A stretch of DNA of 64,000 nt from Achromobacter aloeverae (GTDB lineage Bacteria > Pseudomonadota > Gammaproteobacteria > Burkholderiales > Burkholderiaceae_B), in the NCBI RefSeq assembly GCF_004121055.1, contig NZ_PYAL01000009.1, positions 186,001 to 250,000 on the forward strand, in the 5' to 3' direction. Under the pieces are notes generated by a model. The model searched no databases. It had not been told where the DNA came from and was given only the letters and a program-made list of their open reading frames with translations. Within the stretch, counting starts at the first letter, position 1, and each line of letters opens with the position of its first letter. Below, in pieces: positions 1 through 9,985 of the stretch. The translations under genes and the position numbers were made by a program.

Positions 1-2
1 CA

Positions 3-719
3 ACTTCGCGCGGTACCGTGAAGAAGACGCCGCTGTCCGACTTCTCCAACCCGCGCAAGGCCGGCATCATCGCCGTGGACCTCGACGATGGCGACTTCCT
101 GATCGGCGCCGACCTCACCGACGGCAAGCATGACGTCATGATGTTCTCGGATGCCGGCAAGGCCGTGCGCTTCGACGAAAACGACGTGCGCCCGATGGGC
201 CGCAACGCCCGTGGCGTGCGCGGCATGATGCTGGAGGACGGCCAGGCGGTGATCGCCATGCTGGTCGCCGGCGACGAAGCGCAGAGCGTGCTGACCGCCA
301 CCGAGAACGGCTACGGCAAGCGCACGCCCATTACCGAGTACACCCGGCACGGGCGCGGCACCAAGGGCATGATCGCCATCCAGACCACCTCGCGTAATGG
401 CAAGGTGGTAGGCGCGGTGCTGGTCGATACCAGCGACGAGATCATGCTCATCACCACCGGCGGCGTGCTGGTGCGCACCCGGGTTTCGGAAATCCGCGAA
501 ATGGGGCGCGCTACCCAGGGCGTGACGTTGATCAGCGTGGACGACGGCAGCCATCTGTCCGGCGTGCGGCGCGTGGTCGAAAGCGATGCGGACGTGGATG
601 TCGAGGCGGAAACGGAAGTGGACGCGGATGCTCAGGCCCCGGCGGCCGACGACGCGGCAAGTAATGCCGCGGACGGCGACGTGCCGGATACCGATCCTTC
701 GGAACCTACGGAAGAATGA
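3..719 (+). CDS. gyrA: DNA gyrase subunit A, C-terminal end (5' truncated by window)
   Basis: This is the last ~238 residues of GyrA; the frame is open from base 3 and the start lies outside the window. GyrA wraps DNA through its C-terminal beta-pinwheel, giving gyrase its negative supercoiling activity. The visible part has the repeating pinwheel blades: [18 protein letters not shown] at the start, then [17 protein letters not shown] and [12 protein letters not shown]. The last ~45 residues are an Asp/Glu/Ala-rich tail, as is common in GyrA. The stop codon overlaps the start of serC (ATGATGA), so serC may be translationally coupled to gyrA. Confidence 0.97.
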   Translation, partial: TSRGTVKKTPLSDFSNPRKAGIIAVDLDDGDFLIGADLTDGKHDVMMFSDAGKAVRFDENDVRPMGRNARGVRGMMLEDGQAVIAMLVAGDEAQSVLTATENGYGKRTPITEYTRHGRGTKGMIAIQTTSRNGKVVGAVLVDTSDEIMLITTGGVLVRTRVSEIREMGRATQGVTLISVDDGSHLSGVRRVVESDADVDVEAETEVDADAQAPAADDAASNAADGDVPDTDPSEPTEE

Positions 720-1849
720 TGAGTCGTCCCTGGAATTTTTCGGCGGGACCTTCGGCTTTGCCGGAGGCGGTGTTGCGGCAGGCGGCCGAGGAAATGCTCG
801 ACTGGCACGGCAGCGGCATGTCGGTGATGGAAATGAGCCATCGCGGCAAGCAGTTCGTGCAGATCTGCGACGAGGCGGAAACCGACCTGCGCGAACTGCT
901 GGGCGCGCCCTCCGACTACGCCATCCTGTTCATGCAGGGCGGGGCATCGGGCGAGAACGCCATCATCCCGATGAACCTGATCAATCGGCGCGGCAGCGGC
1001 AAGGCGGATTTCGTGCTGACCGGCCAGTGGTCGGTGAAGTCGCAGAAGGAAGCCGTCCGCTATGGCGATATCGCCATAGCCGCCAGCGCCGGCAGCGAGA
1101 CCACGCTGGACGGCCAGGTCTTCAAGCCCTGGACCTGGGTGCCGGCGGTCGACACCTGGAAGGTGCGCAAGGACGCCGCGTATCTGCACTTTTGCAGCAA
1201 CGAGACCATAGGCGGCGTCGAGTTCAACGACTGGCCCACGCCGGAGAGCCTGGGCGCGCCCGACGTGCCGCTGGTGGTCGACGCCTCGTCGCACTTCCTG
1301 TCGCGTCCCATGGACGTCACCCGCGCCGGCCTGGTATTCGCCGGGGCGCAGAAAAACGCGGGGCCGGCCGGCGTGACCATCATGATGGTCAGGCGCGACC
1401 TCATCGGCCACGCATTGCCCATCTGCCCGTCGGCCTTCGATTACGTCAACGTGGCGGCCGACCATTCGCGCTACAACACGCCGCCCACCTACGCGATCTA
1501 TATCGCGGGCCTGGTCTTCAAGTGGATCAAGGCGCAGGGCGGGGTGGAGGCGCTGGAAAAGGCCAATATCGCCAAGGCCGAGCTGCTGTACAACTACCTG
1601 GACAGCACGTCCTTCTATCGCAATCCGGTCCACGGCCCGGCGCGCTCGCGCATGAACGTGCCGTTCATCCTGCACGACGAATCGCTCAACGACGCCTTCC
1701 TCAAGGGCGCCGAGGCGGCCGGCCTGCTGGCGCTGAAGGGGCACAAGAGCGTCGGCGGCATGCGCGCGTCCATCTACAACGCCGTGCCGCTGGAGGCGGT
1801 CCAGGCCCTGGTGGCCTACCTGCGTGATTTCGAGCAACGCCATGGATGA
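716..1849 (+). CDS. serC: phosphoserine aminotransferase
   Basis: The 377-residue PLP enzyme converts 3-phosphohydroxypyruvate and glutamate to phosphoserine, and also serves pyridoxal-phosphate synthesis. It opens with the family signature [13 protein letters not shown]. The PLP lysine lies in [12 protein letters not shown], and the C-terminal [12 protein letters not shown] matches the substrate-phosphate region. The first ATG (716) overlaps the gyrA stop; a second ATG follows immediately at 719 and is an equally good start. The stop codon overlaps the first bases of pheA, so the gene is the head of the aromatic/serine operon. Confidence 0.97.
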   Translation: MMSRPWNFSAGPSALPEAVLRQAAEEMLDWHGSGMSVMEMSHRGKQFVQICDEAETDLRELLGAPSDYAILFMQGGASGENAIIPMNLINRRGSGKADFVLTGQWSVKSQKEAVRYGDIAIAASAGSETTLDGQVFKPWTWVPAVDTWKVRKDAAYLHFCSNETIGGVEFNDWPTPESLGAPDVPLVVDASSHFLSRPMDVTRAGLVFAGAQKNAGPAGVTIMMVRRDLIGHALPICPSAFDYVNVAADHSRYNTPPTYAIYIAGLVFKWIKAQGGVEALEKANIAKAELLYNYLDSTSFYRNPVHGPARSRMNVPFILHDESLNDAFLKGAEAAGLLALKGHKSVGGMRASIYNAVPLEAVQALVAYLRDFEQRHG

Positions 1850-2927
1850 AAACCTCGCCGCCAAGCTCAAGCCCCTGCGCGAGCGCATCGATGCGCTCGA
1901 TGCGCAGATCCTGGAACTGCTGACGCAGCGGGCGCGCACGGCGCAGGAAGTCGGCGACGTCAAGCACGCCTTCCACGCCGACGGCCCGGTGCTGCGTCCG
2001 GACCGCGAGGCCGAAGTCATCCGCCGCCTGCAGTCTCTGAACCAGGGGCCCTTGCCCGCGGGCGCGGTCTCCGCCTTGTGGACGGAGATCATTTCGGCGT
2101 GCCGTGGACTGGAGCAGGGCCTGACCGTGGCCTTTCTCGGCCCGGAGGGTTCCTATTCGGAGCAGGCCGCGATGGAGCAGTTCGGCCATGCGGTCAACAA
2201 GCTGCCGTGTCCGTCGTTCGACGAGGTCTTCCGTGCCGTCGAGGCGGGGCAGGCCGATGTCGGCGTGGTCCCGGTGGAGAACTCCACCGAAGGCGCCGTC
2301 AATCGCACCCTGGACCTGTTGCTGAACACGCCGCTCAAGGTGATGGGCGAGCGTTCGCTGCTGATCCGGCATTGCCTGATGAGCCAGAGCGGTTCGCTGG
2401 ACGGCGTGCGTACCATCATGGCCCATCCCCAGTCGCTGGCGCAATGCCAGGGCTGGCTCAACCGCAATTGCCCGCAACTGGCGCGCGCCGCCGCGTCCAG
2501 CAATGCCGAGGCGGTGCGCGTGGCATCGCAGGATCAGACCGTGGCGGCCATCGCCGGCGAGTCGGCCGCCGCGACCTGGGGCGTGCGCATCATCAGCGCC
2601 GGCCTCCAGGACGATGCGCAGAACCGCACGCGCTTCCTGGTCATCGGCAATATCGCATCCCTGCCCACCGGCAAGGACAAGAGCAGCCTGATCCTGGCGG
2701 TGCCCAATCGCGCGGGCGCGGTGTACGACATGCTGGCGCCGCTGGCCGAGAACAAGGTGTCGATGACGCGCTTCGAATCGCGGCCGGCGCGCACGGGGCA
2801 GTGGGAATACTATTTCTACGTCGATGTGCTGGGGCACGTCGGCGAGCCCCATGTGGCGCAGGCCTTCTCGGCCTTGCAGGCGCAAGCGGCATTCTTCAAG
2901 CTGCTCGGGTCCTATCCGGCGCAGTAG
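1842..2927 (+). CDS. pheA: bifunctional chorismate mutase/prephenate dehydratase
   Basis: The 361-residue P-protein makes phenylpyruvate from chorismate. An AroQ-type chorismate mutase helix bundle fills about residues 5-90 ([20 protein letters not shown]). The prephenate dehydratase domain follows from about 95 ([15 protein letters not shown], with TRFLVIG near 262), and the ACT domain for phenylalanine feedback is C-terminal (around [18 protein letters not shown]). I chose the ATG at 1842 because it gives the canonical N-terminus; an upstream in-frame GTG at 1824 would only add six residues inside serC. It overlaps serC by 8 bases. Confidence 0.96.
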   Translation: MDENLAAKLKPLRERIDALDAQILELLTQRARTAQEVGDVKHAFHADGPVLRPDREAEVIRRLQSLNQGPLPAGAVSALWTEIISACRGLEQGLTVAFLGPEGSYSEQAAMEQFGHAVNKLPCPSFDEVFRAVEAGQADVGVVPVENSTEGAVNRTLDLLLNTPLKVMGERSLLIRHCLMSQSGSLDGVRTIMAHPQSLAQCQGWLNRNCPQLARAAASSNAEAVRVASQDQTVAAIAGESAAATWGVRIISAGLQDDAQNRTRFLVIGNIASLPTGKDKSSLILAVPNRAGAVYDMLAPLAENKVSMTRFESRPARTGQWEYYFYVDVLGHVGEPHVAQAFSALQAQAAFFKLLGSYPAQ

Positions 2928-2970
2928 TGCCCTATTTGGTTCTGTCCGTTCCTCCCTACGCAGCAAGTCC

Positions 2971-4092
2971 ATGACGACCGATAACAAAACCTACGACGCC
3001 CCCGCGCATGTCACCGCCATCGCTCCCTACCAGGCGGGCAAGCCCATCGAGGAACTGGCGCGCGAATTCGGGCTGGACCCGGCTCGCATCGTCAAGCTGG
3101 CGTCCAACGAGAATCCGCTGGGCATACCCGAGTCGGCTCGCCAGGCCATGCTCAAGGTGGCGGGCGGCCTGGGACGCTATCCGGACCCCAACGGCTTCGA
3201 CCTGAAGTCCGCGCTGTCCCAACGCTACAACCTGCCGCTGGAATGGCTCACGCTGGGCAATGGCTCCAACGACATTCTCGAACTGGTGGCGCTGGCCTTG
3301 CTGGACGAGGGCACGTCCGCCGTCTATGCGCAGCACTCCTTCGCGGTCTACCGCCTGGCCACGCAAGCGCGCGGCGCCCGCCACATCATGGTGCCGGCAC
3401 GCGACTATGGCCACGACCTGGATGCCATGCTGGCGGCCATCGAGAGCGATACGCGCGTCGTCTTCATCGCCAATCCGAACAATCCCACCGGCACATTCCA
3501 GCCGGCCGCGCGTATCGAGGCCTTCCTGGAGCAGGTCCAGGCGCGCCACGGCAACCATGTGGTGGTGGTGCTGGACGAGGCCTACAACGAGTACCTGGAT
3601 CCGGAACTGCGCTTCGACAGCACCATGTGGGTCAAGCGCTTCCCCAACCTGGTGGTGTCGCGCACCTTCTCCAAGGCCTATGGCCTGGCGGGCCTGCGGG
3701 TGGGCTTCGCCGCCGCGCAGCCCGGGCTGACCGACATCCTCAATCGCGTGCGGCAGCCTTTCAACGTGAACTCGCTGGCGCAAGCCGCCGCGATCGCGGC
3801 CCTGGCGGACATGGACTTCCAGGCGCGCTCCTACCAGGTCAACAGGGAAGGCAAGGCGCAGCTTTGCAAGGCCTTCGATGCGCTGGGCCTGAAGTACGTG
3901 CCCAGCTACGGCAACTTCGTGCTGGTGCGCGTGGGCGACGCCGCGCGCATCAACCTGGAGTTGCTCAAGCGCGGCGTGATCGTGCGTCCGGTGACGGGCG
4001 ACGGCCTGCCCGAGTTCCTGCGCGTGAGCATCGGCCTGCCGGAAGAGAACGAAACGTTCATTGCGGCGCTCAAGCAGATCCTGCAATCATGA
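2971..4092 (+). CDS. hisC: histidinol-phosphate/aromatic aminotransferase
   Basis: The 373-residue fold-type I PLP aminotransferase is of the HisC family. The internal-aldimine lysine lies in SRTFSKAYGLAGLRVG, and NPNNPTGT and VVVLDEAYNEYLD are the usual PLP-contact motifs. HisC enzymes use histidinol phosphate, and many also transaminate phenylpyruvate and hydroxyphenylpyruvate. Placement between pheA and tyrA suggests the aromatic role here, as in the pseudomonad supraoperon; that is inference from context. The start at 2971 follows a 43-base gap from pheA. The stop overlaps the tyrA start as ATGA. Confidence 0.94.
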   Translation: MTTDNKTYDAPAHVTAIAPYQAGKPIEELAREFGLDPARIVKLASNENPLGIPESARQAMLKVAGGLGRYPDPNGFDLKSALSQRYNLPLEWLTLGNGSNDILELVALALLDEGTSAVYAQHSFAVYRLATQARGARHIMVPARDYGHDLDAMLAAIESDTRVVFIANPNNPTGTFQPAARIEAFLEQVQARHGNHVVVVLDEAYNEYLDPELRFDSTMWVKRFPNLVVSRTFSKAYGLAGLRVGFAAAQPGLTDILNRVRQPFNVNSLAQAAAIAALADMDFQARSYQVNREGKAQLCKAFDALGLKYVPSYGNFVLVRVGDAARINLELLKRGVIVRPVTGDGLPEFLRVSIGLPEENETFIAALKQILQS

Positions 4093-5093
4093 GCAGCGCC
4101 GCCCAGCCGCCCGCGGGAGTCGCCATCAACCATGTCGCCGGCGCTGAACCGGAGCGAGGGCGGATAGTCGAACCCACGGGCGCGACCGCCGCCAAGGCCG
4201 CCACGGCCGCCACCGTCATGGGGCCGGCGATTCCGGTGCTTGCTGTCGTGGGCGTCGGACTGATCGGCGGCTCGTATGCCGCGGCCTTGCGCCGCGCCGG
4301 CCACGTCGGCCGGGTGCTGGGCGTGGGGCGCAACGCGCAATCGCTGGCGCGCGCCTACGAACTGGGCCTGATCGACGATACCGCCACGGCGGTCGAGGCG
4401 GCGGCGCAGGCCGACGTCATCATGCTGGCGGCGCCGGTCGGCGCCATGGCCAAGGTGTTGGCGGAAATGCGCCCCCATTTGAAGCCCGGCATCGTCATCA
4501 CCGACGCGGGCAGCACCAAGGCCGAGGTCGTGCAGGCGGCGCGCGCCGCGCTCGGCGACCGCATCGACTGCTTCGTGCCGGGCCATCCCATCGCCGGCGG
4601 CGAGCGCGTCGGTCCGGACGCCGCGGACGCGGATCTCTATGCCGGCCGCAATGTCATCCTCACGCCCTTGCCGGAAAATGCGCCCCGCGATGTCGCCCTG
4701 GTGCGCGCATCCTGGGAAGCCTGCGGCGCCCACGTGCGTGAAATGGACGTGCAGGCGCACGATCGGGTCCTGGGTTCCATCAGCCACATGCCGCATTTCC
4801 TCGCCGCGGTCTACGTCGCGCAGGTCGCGCGCAGCGGGGACGCCGCCGAGCGCCTGGCGCTGGCCGGTTCCGGGTTCCGCGACTTCACGCGCATCGCCGC
4901 CGGCTCGACGGAAATGTGGCGCGACATCTTTCTTTCCAACCGCGAGGCGATGCTGACCGAGCTTGCCGCGCTGCGCGCGGTGCTGGACAGCGCCGAGCAG
5001 GCCCTGGAGCGGCGCGACGGCGCGGCCATGGAAGCCTTGCTGGAGGAGGCCGCGGTCTGCCGGCGCGGTTGGAAACTGGGAAATACGAAATGA
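4089..5093 (+). CDS. tyrA: prephenate dehydrogenase family protein
   Basis: This is an NAD(P)-dependent dehydrogenase of tyrosine synthesis, 334 residues from the ATG that overlaps the hisC stop. The Rossmann motif [19 protein letters not shown] and the catalytic-region sequences [12 protein letters not shown] and [10 protein letters not shown] are typical of TyrA. The first 43 residues are low-complexity (Ala/Thr-rich) and precede the nucleotide fold; an internal ATG at 4218 would give a 291-residue protein of more usual length. I keep 4089 because of the ATGA coupling, with moderate certainty. The stop overlaps the aroA start. Confidence 0.93.
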   Translation: MSSAAQPPAGVAINHVAGAEPERGRIVEPTGATAAKAATAATVMGPAIPVLAVVGVGLIGGSYAAALRRAGHVGRVLGVGRNAQSLARAYELGLIDDTATAVEAAAQADVIMLAAPVGAMAKVLAEMRPHLKPGIVITDAGSTKAEVVQAARAALGDRIDCFVPGHPIAGGERVGPDAADADLYAGRNVILTPLPENAPRDVALVRASWEACGAHVREMDVQAHDRVLGSISHMPHFLAAVYVAQVARSGDAAERLALAGSGFRDFTRIAAGSTEMWRDIFLSNREAMLTELAALRAVLDSAEQALERRDGAAMEALLEEAAVCRRGWKLGNTK

Positions 5094-6436
5094 GCAGTCA
5101 GTCTTATCTGGACCTGCCGCGTGCCGTCCAGGCCCGCGGCGTGGTCGCCATGCCGGGCTCCAAGAGCATTTCGAACCGGGTGCTGCTGCTGGCCGCGCTG
5201 GCGCAGGGTTCGACCGAGATCACGGGCCTGCTGGACTCCGACGATACCCGGGTGATGCTGGCGGCGCTGCGCGCGCTGGGCGTCGACGTGAAGGAGCAGG
5301 GCGGGGGGCAGGTGACGGTGCAAGGCGCGGGCCGCTTTCCGGTGGCGTCGGCGGACCTGTTCCTGGGCAATGCGGGCACCGCCATGCGGCCGCTGACGGC
5401 GGCGCTGGCCCTGATGGGTGGCGACTACCGCATGTCCGGCGTGCCGCGCATGCACGAGCGCCCCATCGGCGACCTGGCAGAATCCCTGCGCGGCCTCGGC
5501 GCCACCATCGAATACACCGGTCAGGAAGGCTATCCGCCATTGCGCATCGGCGCCGCCCATCTGCGCGCCGGCCAGGCCGCGCGCATGCCCGGCAACGTGT
5601 CCAGCCAGTTCCTGACCGCCTTGCTGCTGGCCGCGCCCATCCTGACCGCGACCACCGGCCAGCCCCTGGTCATCGACATCGTCGGCGACCTGATCTCCAA
5701 GCCCTATATCGAGATCACGCTGAACCTGATGGCGCGCTACGGCGTGCGCGTGGAGCGCGAGGGCTGGAGCCGCTTCACCGTGCCGGCCGAGGCCCGTTAC
5801 GCCAGCCCCGGCCGCATCGCCGTCGAAGGCGACGCCTCGTCGGCGTCCTATTTCCTGGCCCTGGGCGCCATAGGCGGCGGTCCGGTACGGGTCACGGGCG
5901 TGGGCCGCGACAGCATCCAGGGCGACATCGCCTTCGCCGATACGCTGGAAGCCATGGGCGTGCGCATCGAGGCCGGTCCGGACTGGATCGAGGCCAGCGG
6001 GGTGCAGGCCGCGCGCGGCGGCAGGCTGCGCGCCTTCGATGCCGACTTCAACCTGATACCCGACGCCGCCATGACGGCCGCCGCGCTGGCCCTGTTCGCC
6101 GACGGGCCTTGCCGGCTGCGCAACATCGGCAGCTGGCGCGTGAAGGAGACCGACCGCATCCACGCCATGCAGACCGAACTGGAAAAGGTCGGCGCGACGG
6201 TCGAATCGGGGCCGGATTGGCTGCGCGTGACGCCGCCCGCGCAAGGCGCCTGGCGTGACGCGCGGATCGGTACGTGGGATGATCACCGGATGGCCATGAG
6301 CATGTCCCTGGCCGCATTCGGGCCGGCCGCTGTGCGCATCCTGGACCCGGGCTGCGTCAGCAAGACCTTCCCGACGTATTTCGACGTCTATGCCGCCCTG
6401 GTGGGCGGCGCGGCGACATCCGGGGGGCAATCATGA
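5090..6436 (+). CDS. aroA: 3-phosphoshikimate 1-carboxyvinyltransferase (EPSP synthase)
   Basis: This 448-residue enzyme joins shikimate-3-phosphate and phosphoenolpyruvate in the sixth step of the shikimate pathway. Visible motifs are [16 protein letters not shown] near the N-terminus, the [17 protein letters not shown] segment that contacts [13 protein letters not shown], and [14 protein letters not shown] near the C-terminus. In pseudomonads the tyrA and aroA equivalents are fused; here they are separate genes sharing an ATGA overlap. A second ATGA overlap links it to cmk. Confidence 0.97.
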   Translation: MSSQSYLDLPRAVQARGVVAMPGSKSISNRVLLLAALAQGSTEITGLLDSDDTRVMLAALRALGVDVKEQGGGQVTVQGAGRFPVASADLFLGNAGTAMRPLTAALALMGGDYRMSGVPRMHERPIGDLAESLRGLGATIEYTGQEGYPPLRIGAAHLRAGQAARMPGNVSSQFLTALLLAAPILTATTGQPLVIDIVGDLISKPYIEITLNLMARYGVRVEREGWSRFTVPAEARYASPGRIAVEGDASSASYFLALGAIGGGPVRVTGVGRDSIQGDIAFADTLEAMGVRIEAGPDWIEASGVQAARGGRLRAFDADFNLIPDAAMTAAALALFADGPCRLRNIGSWRVKETDRIHAMQTELEKVGATVESGPDWLRVTPPAQGAWRDARIGTWDDHRMAMSMSLAAFGPAAVRILDPGCVSKTFPTYFDVYAALVGGAATSGGQS

Positions 6437-7110
6437 ACGACGGACTCGTACCTGTCATCACCATCGACGGCCCGACGGCGTCGGGCAAGGGAACCGTGGC
6501 CCATGGCGTCGCGCGGCGCCTGGGGTTCGCCGTGCTGGACAGCGGCGCGCTCTATCGGCTGACCGCCCTGGCCAGCCTGCGGCGCGGCATCGTCGCCACG
6601 GATGAGCAGGCCGTGGCGGCCGTGGCCGAGGCGCTGGACGTGCGTTTCGACGGCGGCCACATCTACCTGGAGGGCCATGAGGCCGGCCACGACATCCGCC
6701 AGGAGCAGGTCGGCAACTTCGCCTCGCAGGTCGCCGCCTTCGGTTCCGTGCGCCAGGCGCTGCTGGCGCGCCAGCGCGCGTTTCGCCGGCCGCCGGGCCT
6801 GGTGGCCGACGGGCGGGATATGGGGACGGTCGTTTTTCCGGACGCCGTCTTGAAAGTGTTCCTGGTGGCGGACGTCAACGCGCGCGCGGAAAGACGGCGT
6901 AAGCAGTTGATGGAAAAGGGTATTTCTGCTAAATTGCAAGACCTGCTGCGCGATATGCGAGAGCGCGACGCGCGTGATACGCAGCGAGCCGTGGCCCCGC
7001 TGGCCCCGGCGGCCGATGCCCATACGCTGGATTCTTCCAGGATGACTGCCCAGGAAACCGTGCAGGCCATCATGGAGCTCTGGCAGGCGAAAGCCAAGGC
7101 CGAGGCCTGA
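6433..7110 (+). CDS. cmk: cytidylate kinase
   Basis: The 225-residue (d)CMP kinase carries the P-loop GPTASGKGT at residues ~12-20 and the [15 protein letters not shown]-binding segment. [14 protein letters not shown] and the LID-like region RRKQLMEKG follow. Its start overlaps the aroA stop as ATGA. The cmk-rpsA-ihfB order downstream is conserved in many proteobacteria and confirms the assignment. Confidence 0.97.
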   Translation: MNDGLVPVITIDGPTASGKGTVAHGVARRLGFAVLDSGALYRLTALASLRRGIVATDEQAVAAVAEALDVRFDGGHIYLEGHEAGHDIRQEQVGNFASQVAAFGSVRQALLARQRAFRRPPGLVADGRDMGTVVFPDAVLKVFLVADVNARAERRRKQLMEKGISAKLQDLLRDMRERDARDTQRAVAPLAPAADAHTLDSSRMTAQETVQAIMELWQAKAKAEA

Positions 7111-7132
7111 TTTTCCGGGCCAGGATTTTCAA

Positions 7133-7160
7133 GGCTTGAATAGCTCAAGCCCCGATTTTT
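7133..7160 (+). terminator. possible weak intrinsic terminator or attenuator between cmk and rpsA
   Basis: A perfect 7-bp stem (GGCTTGA / TCAAGCC, 5-base loop) sits 22 bases after the cmk stop and is followed by CCGATTTTT, five T residues. The stem is short, so it may only reduce read-through into rpsA. Directly after it the heptamer GCAGTAC occurs twice, 11 bases apart. Confidence 0.45.
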
Positions 7161-7307
7161 GCAGTACATGGCAGTACCCGCCCCGTTCGCGGCATGTCCG
7201 GCATGGCCGGCCGCCAAGGATGGAATTGTTTAACTCCGCTGTCCCGGATGTTGCGTGACGGCGTGTTCTCAACCTGGCCCAATCCCGGGCCTATGGACCT
7301 AACCTTA

Positions 7308-9017
7308 ATGTCTTCTCTTCCCAACACCACCGGCGGCGAAAGCTTTGCCGACCTGTTCGCTCAAAGCCTCCAGAACCAGGACATGAAGTCCGGCGAGGTC
7401 ATCAGCGCCGAAGTCGTTCGCATCGACCACAATTTCGTCGTCGTCAACGCCGGCCTGAAGTCCGAAGCGCTGATCCCCCTGGAAGAGTTCCTGAACGACC
7501 AGGGCGAACTCGAAGTCCAACCGGGCGACTTCGTCTCGGTGGCGATCGACTCGCTTGAAAACGGCTACGGCGACACCATCCTGTCGCGTGACCGTGCCAA
7601 GCGCTTGTCGGCCTGGCTGCAACTGGAACAAGCCCTGGAAAATGGCGAACTGGTCACCGGCACCATCACCGGCAAGGTGAAGGGCGGCCTGACGGTCATG
7701 ACCAACGGCATCCGCGCCTTCCTGCCCGGCTCGCTGGTCGACCTGCGTCCCGTCAAGGACACCACGCCGTACGAAGGCAAGACCCTGGAATTCAAGGTCA
7801 TCAAGCTCGATCGCAAGCGCAACAACGTCGTGTTGTCGCGCCGCCAGGTGCTGGAAGCCAGCATGGGCGAAGAGCGCCAGAAGCTGCTGGAAACCCTGCA
7901 CGAAGGTGCGGTGGTCAAGGGCGTGGTCAAGAACATCACCGACTACGGCGCGTTCGTCGACCTGGGCGGCATCGATGGCCTGCTGCACATCACCGACATG
8001 GCCTGGCGCCGTGTCCGCCACCCCTCCGAAGTCCTGCAAGTGGGTCAGGAAGTCGAAGCCAAGGTGCTCAAGTTCGACCAGGAAAAGAGCCGCGTCTCGC
8101 TGGGCGTCAAGCAGCTGGGCGAAGATCCGTGGGTCGGCCTGGCCCGCCGCTATCCGCAAGGCACCCGCCTGTTCGGCAAGGTCACCAACCTGACCGACTA
8201 CGGCGCGTTCGTCGAAGTGGAAGCTGGCATCGAAGGCCTGGTGCACGTTTCGGAAATGGACTGGACCAACAAGAACGTCGATCCGCGCAAGGTTGTCACC
8301 CTGGGCGAAGAAGTCGAAGTCATGGTCCTGGAAATCGACGAAGACCGTCGCCGCATCTCGCTGGGCATGAAGCAGTGCCGCCAGAATCCGTGGGAAGAGT
8401 TCGCCACGAACTTCAAGCGCGGTGACAAGGTTTCGGGCGCGATCAAGTCGATCACCGACTTCGGCGTGTTCGTCGGCCTGCCCGGCGGCATCGATGGCCT
8501 GGTGCACCTGTCCGACCTGTCGTGGACGGAAACCGGCGAAGAAGCCGTGCGCAACTTCAAGAAGGGCGACGAGATCGAAGCCGTGGTCCTGGGCATCGAT
8601 ACCGACAAGGAACGCATCTCGCTGGGCATCAAGCAGCTGGAAGGCGACCCCTTCAACAACTTCGTCGCGACCTACGACAAGGGCGCCGTGGTTCCGGGCA
8701 CCGTCAAGTCGGTCGAAGCCAAGGGCGCCGTGGTGACCCTGTCGGTGGACGTCGAAGGCTACCTGCGCGCCTCGGAAATTTCCTCGGGCCGTGTGGAAGA
8801 CGCGACGACCGTGCTGAACGCCGGCGACAACATCGAAGCCATGATCATCAACATCGACCGCAAGACGCGTTCGATCCAGTTGTCGATCAAGGCGCGCGAT
8901 AACGCCGAAACCGCCGATACCTTGCAGCGCATGTCGGATGCCAGCGCTTCGTCGGGCACCACCAACCTGGGTGCCCTGCTGAAGGCCAAGCTGGACCAAC
9001 AGCGCAACGACGGTTAA
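7308..9017 (+). CDS. rpsA: 30S ribosomal protein S1
   Basis: The protein has 569 residues and six S1 (OB-fold) repeats. The last four have near-identical cores, such as [27 protein letters not shown] and [29 protein letters not shown]1 brings mRNA to the 30S subunit. I chose the ATG at 7308 because it gives the canonical MSS...[25 protein letters not shown] start; longer in-frame starts upstream (for example 7293) are not supported. No Shine-Dalgarno sequence is visible before 7308, which fits the S1-autoregulated translation known for rpsA in enteric bacteria. Confidence 0.98.
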   Translation: MSSLPNTTGGESFADLFAQSLQNQDMKSGEVISAEVVRIDHNFVVVNAGLKSEALIPLEEFLNDQGELEVQPGDFVSVAIDSLENGYGDTILSRDRAKRLSAWLQLEQALENGELVTGTITGKVKGGLTVMTNGIRAFLPGSLVDLRPVKDTTPYEGKTLEFKVIKLDRKRNNVVLSRRQVLEASMGEERQKLLETLHEGAVVKGVVKNITDYGAFVDLGGIDGLLHITDMAWRRVRHPSEVLQVGQEVEAKVLKFDQEKSRVSLGVKQLGEDPWVGLARRYPQGTRLFGKVTNLTDYGAFVEVEAGIEGLVHVSEMDWTNKNVDPRKVVTLGEEVEVMVLEIDEDRRRISLGMKQCRQNPWEEFATNFKRGDKVSGAIKSITDFGVFVGLPGGIDGLVHLSDLSWTETGEEAVRNFKKGDEIEAVVLGIDTDKERISLGIKQLEGDPFNNFVATYDKGAVVPGTVKSVEAKGAVVTLSVDVEGYLRASEISSGRVEDATTVLNAGDNIEAMIINIDRKTRSIQLSIKARDNAETADTLQRMSDASASSGTTNLGALLKAKLDQQRNDG

Positions 9018-9023
9018 TGCGAC

Positions 9024-9392
9024 GTGACCAAGTCGGAGCTGATCACCGCCTTGGCGGCCCGCTATCCGCAATTGGCCGCGCGTGACATCGTTTACGCCGT
9101 CAAGACCATGCTGGATGCAATGGCCCAGGCCTTGGCCTCGGGTCAGCGCATCGAGATCCGTGGGTTTGGCAGTTTCTCGTTGTCGCAGCGGTCGCCGCGG
9201 GTGGGCCGTAATCCGAAATCCGGCGAGCAAGTGCTGGTGCCTGGCAAGCAGGTGCCGCACTTCAAGGCCGGCAAGGAATTGCGCGAGCGCGTCGATCTGG
9301 TCGCCGATCCCTCCGCGTCGGACGACAAGCCTTCTTCGGAAGGCCCGTCCAATTCGGTCCGGTCGGACCTGGATCTTCACGTCATGCATTGA
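9024..9392 (+). CDS. ihfB: integration host factor subunit beta
   Basis: This DNA-bending HU/IHF-family protein has 122 residues and a GTG start. It opens with [20 protein letters not shown] and has the beta-arm signature [26 protein letters not shown], then [14 protein letters not shown]. The last ~25 residues (Ser/Asp-rich) extend past the typical 94-residue enteric IhfB, an extension I believe is common in Bordetella relatives. It lies six bases after rpsA and in front of a strong terminator. Confidence 0.97.
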   Translation: MTKSELITALAARYPQLAARDIVYAVKTMLDAMAQALASGQRIEIRGFGSFSLSQRSPRVGRNPKSGEQVLVPGKQVPHFKAGKELRERVDLVADPSASDDKPSSEGPSNSVRSDLDLHVMH

Positions 9393-9439
9393 ACAGGTGG
9401 CGTAGCCCTAACGGCTGGTCCGCCCCCGTCTTGTCGTCT

Positions 9440-9490
9440 AAAAGCCAAAAGACCCCGATGGGGTCTTTTGGCTTTTTCTTTTGGCTTTTT
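9440..9490 (+). terminator. strong intrinsic terminator after ihfB
   Basis: A perfect 17-bp stem (arms 9440-9456 and 9460-9476, loop GAT) is followed by a T-rich tract that continues to about 9490. Because the arms are A-rich on the left and T-rich on the right, the hairpin has a T tract only on the plus strand. It ends the long serC-to-ihfB transcription unit. Confidence 0.93.
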
Positions 9491-9583
9491 AAGCGCGTTC
9501 AATGCCCAAGTGTTTCAGACCCGGCCCCGGTATACCCGCTTCGCTTACAATCACGGGTTCCGCTGTTTCCTGGAGCATGCGTC

Positions 9584-9904
9584 ATGCGCTACCTGGTCTG
9601 GGCCCTGAGATTGATCGTGTTCGTCGTGGTGCTGATGTTCGCGCTGAAGAACACCAATCCGGTCGCCGTCAATTTCTATAACGACTACGTCGTGCAGGGT
9701 GTGCCGCTGATCGTGGTCATGCTGATCACATTCGTCGTCGGCGCCATATTCGGCCTGCTGTTGACGGTGCCCGCGTCGATGCGCCGGCGCCGCGAGGCGC
9801 AACGCCTGCGCCGCGAGCTGGATCGTATCCAGGCGGCCGTCAACGGCCAGCAATCTCCGGCCGAGGTCGCGCCGGAAACCATTGCGCCGATGTCGCCGCT
9901 TTGA
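9584..9904 (+). CDS. lapA: LapA-family inner-membrane protein (DUF1049)
   Basis: The 106-residue protein has two hydrophobic segments (about residues 3-20 and 40-62) separated by the family motif ALKNTNPVAVNFYNDYVVQGVPLIVVML. A basic region then gives way to a short cytoplasmic coiled coil (RRRREAQRLRRELDRI). LapA partners LapB in controlling LPS synthesis in enteric bacteria. The start at 9584 has TGGAG upstream, and the next gene is lapB. Confidence 0.9.
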   Translation: MRYLVWALRLIVFVVVLMFALKNTNPVAVNFYNDYVVQGVPLIVVMLITFVVGAIFGLLLTVPASMRRRREAQRLRRELDRIQAAVNGQQSPAEVAPETIAPMSPL

Positions 9905-9985
9905 TGGCGGCCAGCCCCGGCCTCGGCCTTTTCCCGCGGCGCACCGGCGCGCGCGTGGTCCTTTTTTGTTGCGAGAGCGCGCATC

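Noticed and set aside
7305-9389. A 694-codon open frame antisense to rpsA and ihfB.
   Set aside because: It mirrors codon bias of the sense genes (His/Gln/Arg/Asp-rich), has no domain motif, and the sense strand encodes S1 and IHF beta with certainty.
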